64,000 nt of DNA. Origin: Alkalibacillus flavidus. Lineage in GTDB: Bacteria > Bacillota > Bacilli > Bacillales > Alkalibacillaceae. The notes beneath the pieces are model-generated. The model was not told where the DNA came from and ran no database searches. It worked only from the letters and a program-made list of their open reading frames with translations. This document shows positions 35,239 through 44,444 of the stretch, one piece after another. The position numbers and the translations under genes were made by a program. The DNA is taken from assembly GCF_040545925.1 (NCBI RefSeq), contig NZ_JBEPMX010000006.1:90937-154936 (forward strand), read 5' to 3'. Position 1 is the stretch's first letter; each line of letters begins with the position of its first letter.

Positions 35239-35517
35239 TTATCCGATCAATAAATACGTAAAATAACTTAACATCGTGACACTACCGACAATTTGAATCG
35301 GCAGACTAAAACGAATTTTATCAACCAATTCGCCGATATACATCGCCATATACATCGTGCCACATAACAATAATAAAATAATCGTAAACTCCGTGATTTG
35401 ACCAACCATGAGCGGATGAAAAACGTCTCCGTTCATGTTAAGCATCACTAATATCATCACACCCACCAATAATGTGAACAAGCGTGATAACACGTCCTTT
35501 ATCGTTACTTCGTTCAT
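35239..35517 (-). CDS. Small three-helix membrane protein, unknown
   Basis: A 92-residue protein with three hydrophobic segments (about 12-30, 42-62 and 72-90). AGAGGTGG lies before the ATG. First gene of a two-gene unit with the 81-residue membrane protein; the pair might form a small complex (inference only). Confidence 0.65.
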   Translation of the reverse strand: MNEVTIKDVLSRLFTLLVGVMILVMLNMNGDVFHPLMVGQITEFTIILLLLCGTMYMAMYIGELVDKIRFSLPIQIVGSVTMLSYFTYLLIG

Positions 35518-35591
35518 AATCCACCTCTACCTTTTTTCGATCATTCCGTCCTATATTGTATCTAAATTTAGCCTAAAACACCATCAAAAAC

Positions 35592-36746
35592 TTATGACGA
35601 TTTCGACCGACGTATTGGTTGTTTCTGACCGTAAGTGAGCGTTCGATACACCCATTCAAACGGACCATATCGAAACTGCGCAACGTACAGATTGCTAAAC
35701 AAGACTTGCAAACTATAAACAACCAAAACATACACCATTAATTGCGCCAATTGCAGATCACCATAAAACCCAAATCCAACCCCATAAAAGAACAGAAACG
35801 CGATCAACGATTGGGTTAAATAATTCGTTAGCGACAATTTCCCGACAGCCGCAAGCCACGCCACGTTCAACTTAGGCAATACAAACATGCCGACTAAAAA
35901 GTAAAAGAAACTCGAGAACGAACCGCCGATACTCTGCTTCGTAAAATCAAACCAAGCCGGATTGCCCACAAAATGCGGGGCTATTTTAAAGAGGAAGAAA
36001 ATCACTGCAGATACGATGAGCCATTTCGTCATCACCTGCGCATGACGTTTCGGTTCATCTACCCAGCCCGCTTTCACGACAATTACACCGAGCAAAAACA
36101 TCGGCATAATCGTAAGCACCATGATCAAGATTTGCACCGGATTAAACATCACTTGCCAATCTATCACATTACGCGACAAAATATCTGCATAACTACCATC
36201 ATAAAGATTCATCGACTGCTGGATCGCGGCCGTGTCACGATACGAACTCAAATAATCACGCATGCCGTAATTCATAAGCGTCATCAACACCGTCACGCTA
36301 CCTAACATCGACACCGCCCACGTCACCAGCGTCCGAATCGATTTATGTATGAGTGGGATCGTCAGCAACCCAACAATACTATATGTTAACAAAATATCGC
36401 CGTACCAAATCAGCAACCCATGCAACAACCCGAACAACCCGAGCGCTAACATCCGCCGCCTAAGCACTCGCTTCATATCTTCAGGTTCCCGCTCCTGCAG
36501 TCGCCTCGCCATCAACGCCAGCCCGAGCCCGAACAACATCGCAAACAACGGATAAAAACTCGCCTGGAAAAACATATCAATCATTGCCATCAGCCAGCCA
36601 CTACCCGCTCCATCATAAAACGCATCCGACCCGCCGTACATAAAATGCGGCGAATGAAACGACAGCACGTTCACGACTAAAATGCCAAACAACGCAAACC
36701 CACGGATCGCATCAACCGCTTGATTTCTCTCCCTCGTTCCTTCCAT
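35592..36746 (-). CDS. DUF418-family membrane protein
   Basis: A 384-residue polytopic protein opening RNQAVDAIRGFALFGILVVNVLSF, the acyltransferase-like N-terminal signature of the YeiB/YxaH group. The C-terminal DUF418 domain (about 230-380) contains AVGKLSLTNYLTQSLI and the closing FRYGPFEWVYRTLTYG. About ten helices. The family is thought to be membrane acyltransferase-like or transport-related; function unknown. Confidence 0.87.
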   Translation of the reverse strand: MEGTRERNQAVDAIRGFALFGILVVNVLSFHSPHFMYGGSDAFYDGAGSGWLMAMIDMFFQASFYPLFAMLFGLGLALMARRLQEREPEDMKRVLRRRMLALGLFGLLHGLLIWYGDILLTYSIVGLLTIPLIHKSIRTLVTWAVSMLGSVTVLMTLMNYGMRDYLSSYRDTAAIQQSMNLYDGSYADILSRNVIDWQVMFNPVQILIMVLTIMPMFLLGVIVVKAGWVDEPKRHAQVMTKWLIVSAVIFFLFKIAPHFVGNPAWFDFTKQSIGGSFSSFFYFLVGMFVLPKLNVAWLAAVGKLSLTNYLTQSLIAFLFFYGVGFGFYGDLQLAQLMVYVLVVYSLQVLFSNLYVAQFRYGPFEWVYRTLTYGQKQPIRRSKSS

Positions 36747-36818
36747 TTGCTCAACCCCTTTACCTTATATTATAAGCGATATCCATACGAAGACAAACCA
36801 AAATCACGTCCAGCTGAG

Positions 36819-36934
36819 TTTCGCCGTATAATCGCTAGATTTCGCCGTATTTTTCCGAAATTTCGCCGTATCGCCTTAAATTTTCGCCGTATCAAAACAA
36901 AATTTCGCTGTATCCGCCCATATTTTCGCCGTAT
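36819..36934 (+). repeat. 21-bp tandem array, family B (B5), six units
   Basis: CGCCGTAT at 36822, 36843, 36864 and 36885, CGCTGTAT at 36906, and CGCCGTAT at 36927, exactly 21 bp apart. The flanking genes both run leftwards, yet the motif keeps the same plus-strand orientation as the other four arrays. Confidence 0.92.
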
Positions 36935-36952
36935 CACCATCTCTATGCAACG

Positions 36953-36986
36953 AAAAAACGCTAGACTTCTATAAGCCTAGCGCCGC
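36953..36986 (-). terminator. Terminator of the P-type ATPase gene
   Basis: CGCTAGGCTTAT/CTAGCG stem with a T tract on the minus strand (read as AAAAAACGCTAG on plus), next to array B5. Confidence 0.8.
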
Positions 36987-36990
36987 TCCA

Positions 36991-38862
36991 TTATTCTTTC
37001 AACAAACGTAATCCGTTCAATATCACTAAAATCGTACTGCCTTCATGCGCGACAACGCCGTATGGTAAGGTTAAGTTTTGCGAAAAGTTCGCGACAATGA
37101 GTAACAAAATAACCGCAACAGAGAATACGAGGTTTTGTTTCACAATGCGATTTAAACGCGTCGATAAATTAAAGGTCATTGAAATATTTTTCAACTCATT
37201 ATTCATTAACACGATATCCGACGTTTCGATCGCGACGTCCGTACCAGAGCCCATCGCAATGCCGACGTCTGCTTTCGCCATCGCCGGTGCATCGTTCACC
37301 CCGTCACCGACCATGGCGATCGAGCCGTATGTCTCTCGCAACCGTTCGACTTCATGGACTTTCTGTTCAGGCAAGCAATCGCTCACCCATTCTCGAATGC
37401 CCGCTTCTTCGCTAATTGCTTGCGCTGTTTGATCATTATCGCCTGTGATCATCACCGTTTCCACACCACGGTCATTCAAGGTGTCGATTAAACGCTTAGC
37501 TTCTGCTCTGATCTCATCCTTCACCGCAATCATACCTGCAATCGCCGTCTCATTGGCGATAAACATAACCGTCTTACCTTCTTGTTGCCAAGCACTCTTC
37601 TTCTCAAGAAAACGACCTTTTTCAAGACCTAAACTTTCCATTAGCGCTTCATTCCCAACATACCACGTCGCATCATCCACGCCAGCTTGAATACCGTGAC
37701 CCGTGATACTTTCCATATAGCTAACCTCTAGATCAGCACGAATCCCTTGCGCATCACCATAACGCACAATCGCTTCAGCAAGCGGATGACTCGATTGATG
37801 TTCAACTGCGACGATATGGCGCAACACATCAGCATCATCGTAGTCATCAGCCGTCATAAAATCCGTCACAACAGGTTCACCTTTCGTGATTGTCCCTGTT
37901 TTATCAAGTGCGACAACCGCCATTTTCGACAATTGTTCAAGATAAACGCCACCTTTCGTCAACACGCCTTTGCGCGCGCCCGTACTCACTGCTGACAATA
38001 ATGACGGCATAATCGAGGCGACAACGGCACATGGCGAGGCGACGACGAGTAACACCATCGCGCGGTAAAACACGTCTTCAAAATTAAAACCGAACACAAA
38101 CGGTGACAGCAACATTAAGCCAACGACCACAAGCACCGTCACAACATAAGGCCCTTCAATCTTCTCAATCAATTGTTGCGTCGGCGGTCGGTTTTCTTTC
38201 GCTTCTTCAACAAGACGAATCATCTTCTGGAATAGCGAATCCTTATTCGGTTTCGTCATTTCAACGACAACAGAACCCGCACCGTTCATCGTACCGTTGT
38301 AGACATCATCCCCGGCCGCTTTATCGACAGGCATCGATTCACCCGTTATCGGCGATTCGTCAACCGACGTTTGCCCACTCAAAATCACACCATCGACCGG
38401 AACCCGTTCACCATCTTTTACAAGTACACGATCGCCGACATGCAACTCATCCAACGCGACGACCGTTACCGAGTCATCATCGTTCAGTCGGTTCGCTTCA
38501 TCCGGCGCCATTTCGACTAAGGACGATAAGTCGCGCTCACTCTTTTGGTTCGCATAGGTTTCCATCGCGCCACTAACTGAAAAGATAAAAATCAAAATAG
38601 CCCCTTCATGCCAGTGACCGATCGACGCCGCCCCGAGCGCGGCAATAATCATCAAAATTTCGACGTTCAACGATTTATTATAAATTAAATCTATAATACC
38701 TTCTTTCGCTTTATAAAAACCACCAATTGCAAACGTTAATAAATATAGAATTGCCGTCAGTGCTGGACTCCCCCACGACTCCGACAAAAACGCGACGACA
38801 AGCAACAGACCACCAAGTAATGCCATGATTATTTCACGATGCTGCGAAATTTTTTGTGCCAC
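36991..38862 (-). CDS. P1B-type metal-transporting ATPase (PfeT/ZosA-like)
   Basis: A 623-residue heavy-metal P-type ATPase without an N-terminal metal-binding domain. The transmembrane metal site is SPC (VVASPCAVVASIMP, about 275), marking the P1B-4 group. Phosphorylation site DKTGTITKGEP (about 318), TGES actuator loop (about 174) and MVGDGVNDAPA hinge (about 515) are intact. B. subtilis PfeT (ZosA) exports Fe(II) under PerR control, and a PerR-like box lies upstream here, so iron efflux is likely; cobalt or zinc are alternatives. GTG start after AGAGGTGATAAG. Confidence 0.9.
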   Translation of the reverse strand: MAQKISQHREIIMALLGGLLLVVAFLSESWGSPALTAILYLLTFAIGGFYKAKEGIIDLIYNKSLNVEILMIIAALGAASIGHWHEGAILIFIFSVSGAMETYANQKSERDLSSLVEMAPDEANRLNDDDSVTVVALDELHVGDRVLVKDGERVPVDGVILSGQTSVDESPITGESMPVDKAAGDDVYNGTMNGAGSVVVEMTKPNKDSLFQKMIRLVEEAKENRPPTQQLIEKIEGPYVVTVLVVVGLMLLSPFVFGFNFEDVFYRAMVLLVVASPCAVVASIMPSLLSAVSTGARKGVLTKGGVYLEQLSKMAVVALDKTGTITKGEPVVTDFMTADDYDDADVLRHIVAVEHQSSHPLAEAIVRYGDAQGIRADLEVSYMESITGHGIQAGVDDATWYVGNEALMESLGLEKGRFLEKKSAWQQEGKTVMFIANETAIAGMIAVKDEIRAEAKRLIDTLNDRGVETVMITGDNDQTAQAISEEAGIREWVSDCLPEQKVHEVERLRETYGSIAMVGDGVNDAPAMAKADVGIAMGSGTDVAIETSDIVLMNNELKNISMTFNLSTRLNRIVKQNLVFSVAVILLLIVANFSQNLTLPYGVVAHEGSTILVILNGLRLLKE

Positions 38863-38893
38863 CTTATCACCTCTGTTTAAAATTTATATTAAT

Positions 38894-38908
38894 TTAGAAT
38901 TATTGTAA
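38894..38908 (-). promoter_or_regulatory. PerR-like box upstream of the metal ATPase
   Basis: On the minus strand TTACAATAATTCTAA matches the PerR consensus TTATAATNATTATAA at 12 of the 14 defined positions. It lies about 32 bp upstream of the ATPase start codon. Confidence 0.65.
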
Positions 38909-39008
38909 ATAATAATATCATAGACCATACCAAAAGCCAACTAATCGATTTGTCACACAACCGAAGACGCGATATACTTTAACCAAATCAATTCAAAGGA
39001 TGATAGCT

Positions 39009-39209
39009 GTGAAACCTAATTTAATCGAATTCCTACTCATCGCAGGTGGCATCTTACACGGTGTTGCGATGAATTACTTCGGCGCCCAACCATGGATCCC
39101 TGCTTTATACGACAACAGCATCGCCCCATTTATTACATACGGCATGATCGTGATCGGCTTACTACTCGGGATTATCAATGCGCTTACGCCAAAACCGAAA
39201 CAAAAATAA
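39009..39209 (+). CDS. Small membrane protein, unknown
   Basis: A 66-residue protein with two hydrophobic segments (about 5-20 and 38-58) and a basic tail (PKPKQK). GTG 39009 is 8 nt after AAAGGA; an in-frame ATG at 39000 overlaps the binding site. Divergent from the metal ATPase gene. Family not recognised. Confidence 0.6.
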   Translation: MKPNLIEFLLIAGGILHGVAMNYFGAQPWIPALYDNSIAPFITYGMIVIGLLLGIINALTPKPKQK

Positions 39210-39592
39210 TTTTTGTCCAAACTCGAGTGGTATCAAATGACATAAAAGACCTCTACCTAGATGAATCATATCATGTTTATATAAAGAACGTTGTGACTTT
39301 ACGCACAACATGACAAACGCGAATAGAGATCTATACTAAATAAAAAGAGATGCAGATCCCGCCTTAAGAAGTTAAGAATATAGGCACTAGAGAATGGGTT
39401 TGAACAGAAGAAAAATAGAAAAACTTTAGATTATCATTACCTTGAAGAGAAATTGCAGTTTAAGCATTTGATATGAAAGACATCGTATTTATCCATTAAT
39501 CTTTTTGTAACTTACATCTTAAAAATACAAATATTTGGTAGTACATAATTATCATTAGATTTAAAATCTTGTTTATATTCGGTTATAGCTTT
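39210..39592. other. Intergenic region without a recognised gene
   Basis: About 380 AT-rich bases; I see no frame with a binding site and no clear terminator. This is where the composition starts to look like accessory DNA before addAB. Confidence 0.5.
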
Positions 39593-39620
39593 TTTCAACT
39601 CACGGGGGAGTTTAGTTGAA
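39593..39620. repeat. Inverted repeat of the TTCAACT...AGTTGAA type
   Basis: TTCAACT and AGTTGAA enclose a G-rich loop (CACGGGGGAGTTT). A related inverted repeat, reversed, lies at 52764-52791. Confidence 0.6.
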
Positions 39621-39638
39621 GAAGCTTAGGAGGTATCT

Positions 39639-40160
39639 ATGAAACCATTGAAAATGATATCAATCTTATTACTTTGTATGTTTTTTTTGTCTGCTTGTAA
39701 TCAGAATGAAGAACATCTATATTCTGAAAGCATAGAAGGCATTGATGAATTTCCATATGAGTTTAAACTGCCGACACATATGCCGTATGAGGTAGAACGA
39801 GTAAAGGTAGTCCATTATGACCAAAGAACGGAAGAGTTACCTGAAACAATAAGTGAATTAGAACCAATGGATTTTAATCTAGAAATTTCACTTCGCGGTA
39901 CGTCAGAAGAAATAATTCTTACTCGTATAGAGCCAGAGTCTGGAAGTAAAACGGGTTCGAACGAACAACAATTAGAATTGAGTAATGGCAAAGAAGCAAA
40001 ATATTTCTATAACGGCAGTTCCCAAGTTGTAACTTGGAATGATTCAGGTTTAAGTTACGACATTATCGTTCATCTTCCTAAACAAAATAATGAACTATAT
40101 TCTATAGAAGAACTAATTGAAATTGCTGATTCTTTTGCCCCATTTTATAAACCTGATTAA
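39639..40160 (+). CDS. Lipoprotein of unknown function
   Basis: A 173-residue exported lipoprotein: signal peptide with lipobox LSAC (Cys about 20), then an acidic beta-rich domain (EFPYEFKLPTHMPYEVERVKVV, about 35-58; NGKEAKYFYNGSSQVVTW, about 122). The layout recalls DUF4367-type Bacillus lipoproteins, but I cannot assign it. TAGGAGG precedes the ATG. Lower G+C than its neighbours. Confidence 0.72.
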   Translation: MKPLKMISILLLCMFFLSACNQNEEHLYSESIEGIDEFPYEFKLPTHMPYEVERVKVVHYDQRTEELPETISELEPMDFNLEISLRGTSEEIILTRIEPESGSKTGSNEQQLELSNGKEAKYFYNGSSQVVTWNDSGLSYDIIVHLPKQNNELYSIEELIEIADSFAPFYKPD

Positions 40161-40235
40161 CTTCTTCAACAAACTGTGGTGTTAGTTTAAAAAGGAAGCT
40201 AATTTCATAATTAGAATTCAAGTAAACATTAAATT

Positions 40236-40530
40236 ACAAAGAGGCTGGGACAGAAAGGTATTAAATTGTGCAAAAGGCGAATGTTTGGATATCATAACAG
40301 GTAAGCAATGATGAAGCGGAATCAAAACACGTAGACGCCTGCGGGAACAGCACGCGTCTCGAGACCCCGCAAGCCCCGCTTTTGGGCTGAGGAGGCTCGA
40401 GCCGTGCCCGCGGCAAGCGAAGTGTTTTGATGGAGCGTCATTCAAGCAGAAAACCCGGACGATTTATTTTTTATAATTAAATCGTCCGGGTTTTACTTTA
40501 CTGAATTAGGTTTTGTCCCAGGCTCTTTGT
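40236..40530. mobile_element. MITE-like dispersed element with 18-bp terminal inverted repeats
   Basis: The ends ACAAAGAGGCTGGGACA (40236) and TGTCCCAGGCTCTTTGT (to 40530) are inverted copies with one mismatch. Inside, ATCAAAACAC pairs with GTGTTTTGAT around a G+C-rich segment full of short complementary blocks (CTGCGGGAACAG, CGAGACCCCGC, GAGGAGGCTCGAG, GTGCCCGCGG). A second hairpin AAACCCGGACGATTTA/TAAATCGTCCGGGTTT follows. Similar GGCTGGGACA-bounded repeats are common in Bacillaceae and staphylococci. No gene is encoded; any frame across it is an artefact of the repeats. The rest of the 40161-40706 gap is empty. Confidence 0.75.
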
Positions 40531-40706
40531 ATTATTATTGATTGAAATTTTTGTAGTGAAATTGAAAATAAGAAAAAATGTGATTTTGGTTGTGATCCCA
40601 ACTTTCCTCCAAAATAACGGAACCCCTTAGCAATTAACACCTCTTTTTAAATTTCAATTTTTTTAAAACGACACACCTCATTCACTTGCCGACAGAATCC
40701 CTGCCT

Positions 40707-43700
40707 CTAAGTCATATCCACCACAAACGCTCGGTCGAAGAAATATAAATACACGCCTGCAAGCTCAATCTGCCATATTGACTCGACCGCTCGGCGATAC
40801 AAATCGACTTGCACAGCGTAGCGACTGGCTAACTGGTCGCGCACTTGTTCATCAACTTCACCGTTCACGGTATCAGTTTTATAATCTAGCAAGTACCACT
40901 GCCCGTCAACTTCAAACAAGCAGTCGATCACACCTTGGATCAACACGCTTTCATCCGTCGGGTCATCCCAATCTGGATAAACGTCCTGTGCAGACAACTC
41001 CATCGTAAACGGCAGTTCGCGACGAATGTCTGCCGACTGTTGTAACCACTCGCCGATCTCCGTCGCCATCAACTGTAAGATCGCGTCATAATCAATCGCG
41101 TCAGCTTCTTCTTCCGTCAATATATCTCGAAAGACTAACCCTGACACGAATTCCTCTAATGACGCCTTATCCCAGCCCGATTCAAACGGTAAATGTTGCA
41201 TGACGGTGTGCATCGCGCTACCGATCTCGGCTTTCGTCAATGTCTTGGCTTCTTCTTTCATAAACCGCGGCCGCTCAAGCGACGACGCGCCACCGCTTCC
41301 GGATCCATGGCGACGCCGAATGAAATCGGTCGCACTGTAAGCATCCGCTTCTTGCCGAATTCGCTTCAACTCCGTCACACTCTGCTTCGCTCGGCGTGAC
41401 ACACTGCCCGCGTACGGATACGCATACGTCAGTCGTTCATCCACTTCCGTATACGACTCAGACGGCGCCTCAATCATTTCAGGTTCCCAATCCGTAATCG
41501 CACGCTCTAACGTATCATTTCGCTCAGCTGTCACCCATTCCGGATCTTCATACGCCGACGCATGCTCAACGACCACACGCCACGACGAATCATCCGCCTT
41601 AATCTCATTCGGCACGCGGTTAGACACAGGACCTTCACGCAAGTCTTCCGCCGCCTCATGACGAACGAGCGCCATGCCGACCCAGTTCATATAATTCGCC
41701 TGATCCGCTCGCATATGCGCAGGCAACACCCAGTTCGGATGCTCACTCACTTCACGCCATTTCTCAAACCGTTTCGACACGTCGCCAACCGTGCCAACGA
41801 CGACCAACTTTTCTTTCGCACGCGTCAACGCCACATACAAAATCCGCATCTCTTCAGCCAACATCTCGCGCTTCATCGCCACGGACATCGCTTCAAACGG
41901 AAACGTCTTATACATAATACGCTGATCCAAATCTAAATATTTTGCACCCAAACCTAAATCTTTATGCAATAAATAGCGTTTCTTATAATCTTGCGTATTA
42001 AATTGCTTATCGGCCGCGCCTAAAATGACAACCGGAAACTCTAAACCTTTACTCGTATGAATCGACATGAGGCGAACGACATCTTCCTGCTCACCTAACG
42101 CACGCGCTGCGCCTAAATCTTCGCCGCGCTCTTCCATCTTTTCAATAAAACGCAAGAAACGGAACAACCCGCGATAAGCCGATTTCTCATAACTACGCGC
42201 CCGGTCGTATAACGCGCGTAAATTCGCCTGTCGTTGCTTGCCTCCTGGTGTGCCCCCGACAAATTCATAATAACCCGTCTCACGGTACACACGCCAAATC
42301 AGTTGCGACAAGGCACCATAAGTCGCTTCCTCGCGCCAAGCCTCAAACAGTCCAAAAAAGCGTTCCAATCGCTTCACTAAATCACGATTCTCGCCCGCTC
42401 TCATGTACTGCTTCACCGCTTCATAAAAACTCACTTTACGGCCGTGCAACCGAATTTGTGCCAGTTCATCCTCATTCAACCCAACAATCGGCGACTTCAA
42501 AACACTCGCAAGCGGAATATCTTGCTTCGGATTGTCAATCGCCTTAAGCACATTAAGCATCACTTGCACTTCAATCGCTTCCAAATACCCCGACGACAAA
42601 TCGGCATAAACCGGAATCCCAAGCTGTTTTAACTCCTCAACCACGGTCCCGAACCACGCCTTAGACCGCATCAAAATAACAATATCCGAATACCGAACAG
42701 GACGCGGTTTCTCCGTTTCTTTATCGATCACGTGCATCGGCTCACTACCGTCTGTGCCAAGCCACGACTGAATTTTCTTCGCATACGCCCGTGCTTCGAT
42801 CTGCGCTTTGTCCAAATACTGCCACTCGTCATCCGGGTCCGTCTCATCATCCGCTTCACGCGACAACACATGCAACTCCGTATCGACATCCGTGTCCGTG
42901 AGCTTCTCATACACGCGATTACTATAAATTAGCTCCGCTTCCGTCTCATAATCCATCTCCCCGACTTGCGGATCTAACAATTGCCGGAAAATAAAATTCG
43001 TCCCCGCTAACACTTCATGCCGACTCCGGAAGTTTTGCGCCAAATCAATACGCATTTCATCACCATCATTCGCCTGAAACGCGCGGTATTTCTCCATGAA
43101 CAACGTCGGCTCCGCATGACGGAAACCATAAATACTTTGCTTCACATCGCCAACCATGAATAAATGATTCGACTCAGCACCCGTTAACAACTGTAAAATC
43201 GTCTCTTGCACTTGGTTCGTATCTTGATACTCATCGATCAACACTTCGCGGTATTGCGCTTGATACTGCTTCGCGACATCTGACGGTTCAAGCGCATCCA
43301 TCGTCGAACCATCAGCCATCAACACCTCTAAACAATAATGTTCTAAATCGGAAAACTCAAGCACAGCCTGCGTTCTCTTCTCTGCATCAAGTGAAGCATG
43401 AAAGTCTTTCACTAGCTCAACTAATTGCTCTAGATGAGGCTTTAACTGACGTAAATCATTGATCAATGATTCTGGCTTCCGTTCAAACCAACGACTAATC
43501 ATCGCAGCCACTTTATCTTTATACCGCTTACGAATATCCTTCACGCGTTCTTTTAAATCTTCATCACACTCAAATTTCTTCCGTGATAACGTCGCAAATT
43601 TCTGCCGCTCTAAGACGACATTCCGCAATACCTCCCAAGGCGCATCCACGTATTCTAACATCGCATTGACTTGTTCCAAATCGCTCTCAAGCGTCTCCAG

Positions 43701-44444
43701 ATAATGCTCCGGGCCGTTTACATCTTGCGCGACATCCATCGCCTGCTTAATATCAAACACGGCTGCTTCAAGCGCTTCACGACTATCAAACCGCGCATAC
43801 GGCATCCACTTCAACTCATCAAGCGTCGTCTCCTCACTTACATCGACCGCGCCAACAAGCGATTCCAGCCATGCAAACGGCTTCGGATTTTGCAAGGCAA
43901 ATTCATGCACATGCAACACGAGCGATTCGACCGCTTCATCATTCCGGTCACCCGAAAAATGATCGACAAAGCGGAAAAACGCTTCTTGTGCTTCGCCTTC
44001 TTGCCCATACCAACGTTCGAATACATCTTGCAGGACGTCTTGCTTTAACATATCCGCTTCAATCTGGTCCAAAATACGAAAACTCGGGTCCAAATCAAGC
44101 TCATAACTATATTTACGCGTCACATCCATGCAAAACGCGTGCAACGTCGAAATATTCGCCCGCTGCAACAACGCAATCTGTTTCTTCAAATGATGCGAGT
44201 TCGGATGCTTTTCTAAGGCTTGCTCAAGCGCCTGCCCGACACGCGTCTTCATCTCTTGTGCCGCCGCATTTGTAAACGTCGCGACTAACATCTCATCAAT
44301 ATTGTACGGATCGTCATCACGCACCATCTTTTGAATAATCCGCTCGACTAACACCGCCGTCTTACCCGACCCGGCCGCGGCCGACACGAGAATATCACGC
44401 CCGTCTTCATGAATCGCTAACGACTGTTCCTCTGTCCATGCCAT
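40707..44444 (-). CDS. addA: ATP-dependent helicase/nuclease subunit A
   Basis: A 1245-residue UvrD-like helicase with a C-terminal RecB-type nuclease, the Gram-positive RecBCD equivalent for double-strand-break repair. Walker A SAAAGSGKTAVL (about 21-32), Walker B LIDEYQDTNQ (about 410), VGDVKQSIYGFR (about 440), helicase motif V/VI region VRLMSIHTSKGLEFPVV (about 790) and nuclease motif YLLDYKTDTVNG (about 1180) are intact. Its ATG directly abuts the addB stop, with GAGGAGG inside addB, so translation is coupled. Confidence 0.97.
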   Translation of the reverse strand: MAWTEEQSLAIHEDGRDILVSAAAGSGKTAVLVERIIQKMVRDDDPYNIDEMLVATFTNAAAQEMKTRVGQALEQALEKHPNSHHLKKQIALLQRANISTLHAFCMDVTRKYSYELDLDPSFRILDQIEADMLKQDVLQDVFERWYGQEGEAQEAFFRFVDHFSGDRNDEAVESLVLHVHEFALQNPKPFAWLESLVGAVDVSEETTLDELKWMPYARFDSREALEAAVFDIKQAMDVAQDVNGPEHYLETLESDLEQVNAMLEYVDAPWEVLRNVVLERQKFATLSRKKFECDEDLKERVKDIRKRYKDKVAAMISRWFERKPESLINDLRQLKPHLEQLVELVKDFHASLDAEKRTQAVLEFSDLEHYCLEVLMADGSTMDALEPSDVAKQYQAQYREVLIDEYQDTNQVQETILQLLTGAESNHLFMVGDVKQSIYGFRHAEPTLFMEKYRAFQANDGDEMRIDLAQNFRSRHEVLAGTNFIFRQLLDPQVGEMDYETEAELIYSNRVYEKLTDTDVDTELHVLSREADDETDPDDEWQYLDKAQIEARAYAKKIQSWLGTDGSEPMHVIDKETEKPRPVRYSDIVILMRSKAWFGTVVEELKQLGIPVYADLSSGYLEAIEVQVMLNVLKAIDNPKQDIPLASVLKSPIVGLNEDELAQIRLHGRKVSFYEAVKQYMRAGENRDLVKRLERFFGLFEAWREEATYGALSQLIWRVYRETGYYEFVGGTPGGKQRQANLRALYDRARSYEKSAYRGLFRFLRFIEKMEERGEDLGAARALGEQEDVVRLMSIHTSKGLEFPVVILGAADKQFNTQDYKKRYLLHKDLGLGAKYLDLDQRIMYKTFPFEAMSVAMKREMLAEEMRILYVALTRAKEKLVVVGTVGDVSKRFEKWREVSEHPNWVLPAHMRADQANYMNWVGMALVRHEAAEDLREGPVSNRVPNEIKADDSSWRVVVEHASAYEDPEWVTAERNDTLERAITDWEPEMIEAPSESYTEVDERLTYAYPYAGSVSRRAKQSVTELKRIRQEADAYSATDFIRRRHGSGSGGASSLERPRFMKEEAKTLTKAEIGSAMHTVMQHLPFESGWDKASLEEFVSGLVFRDILTEEEADAIDYDAILQLMATEIGEWLQQSADIRRELPFTMELSAQDVYPDWDDPTDESVLIQGVIDCLFEVDGQWYLLDYKTDTVNGEVDEQVRDQLASRYAVQVDLYRRAVESIWQIELAGVYLYFFDRAFVVDMT

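Noticed and set aside
40218..40445. Protein-coding frame across the inverted-repeat element
   Set aside because: It is made of the foldback sequence and ends within the terminal repeats; no binding site.
43459..44275. Antisense frames within addA
   Set aside because: Addition of frames on the strand opposite a long, well-conserved gene; no binding sites or family resemblance.
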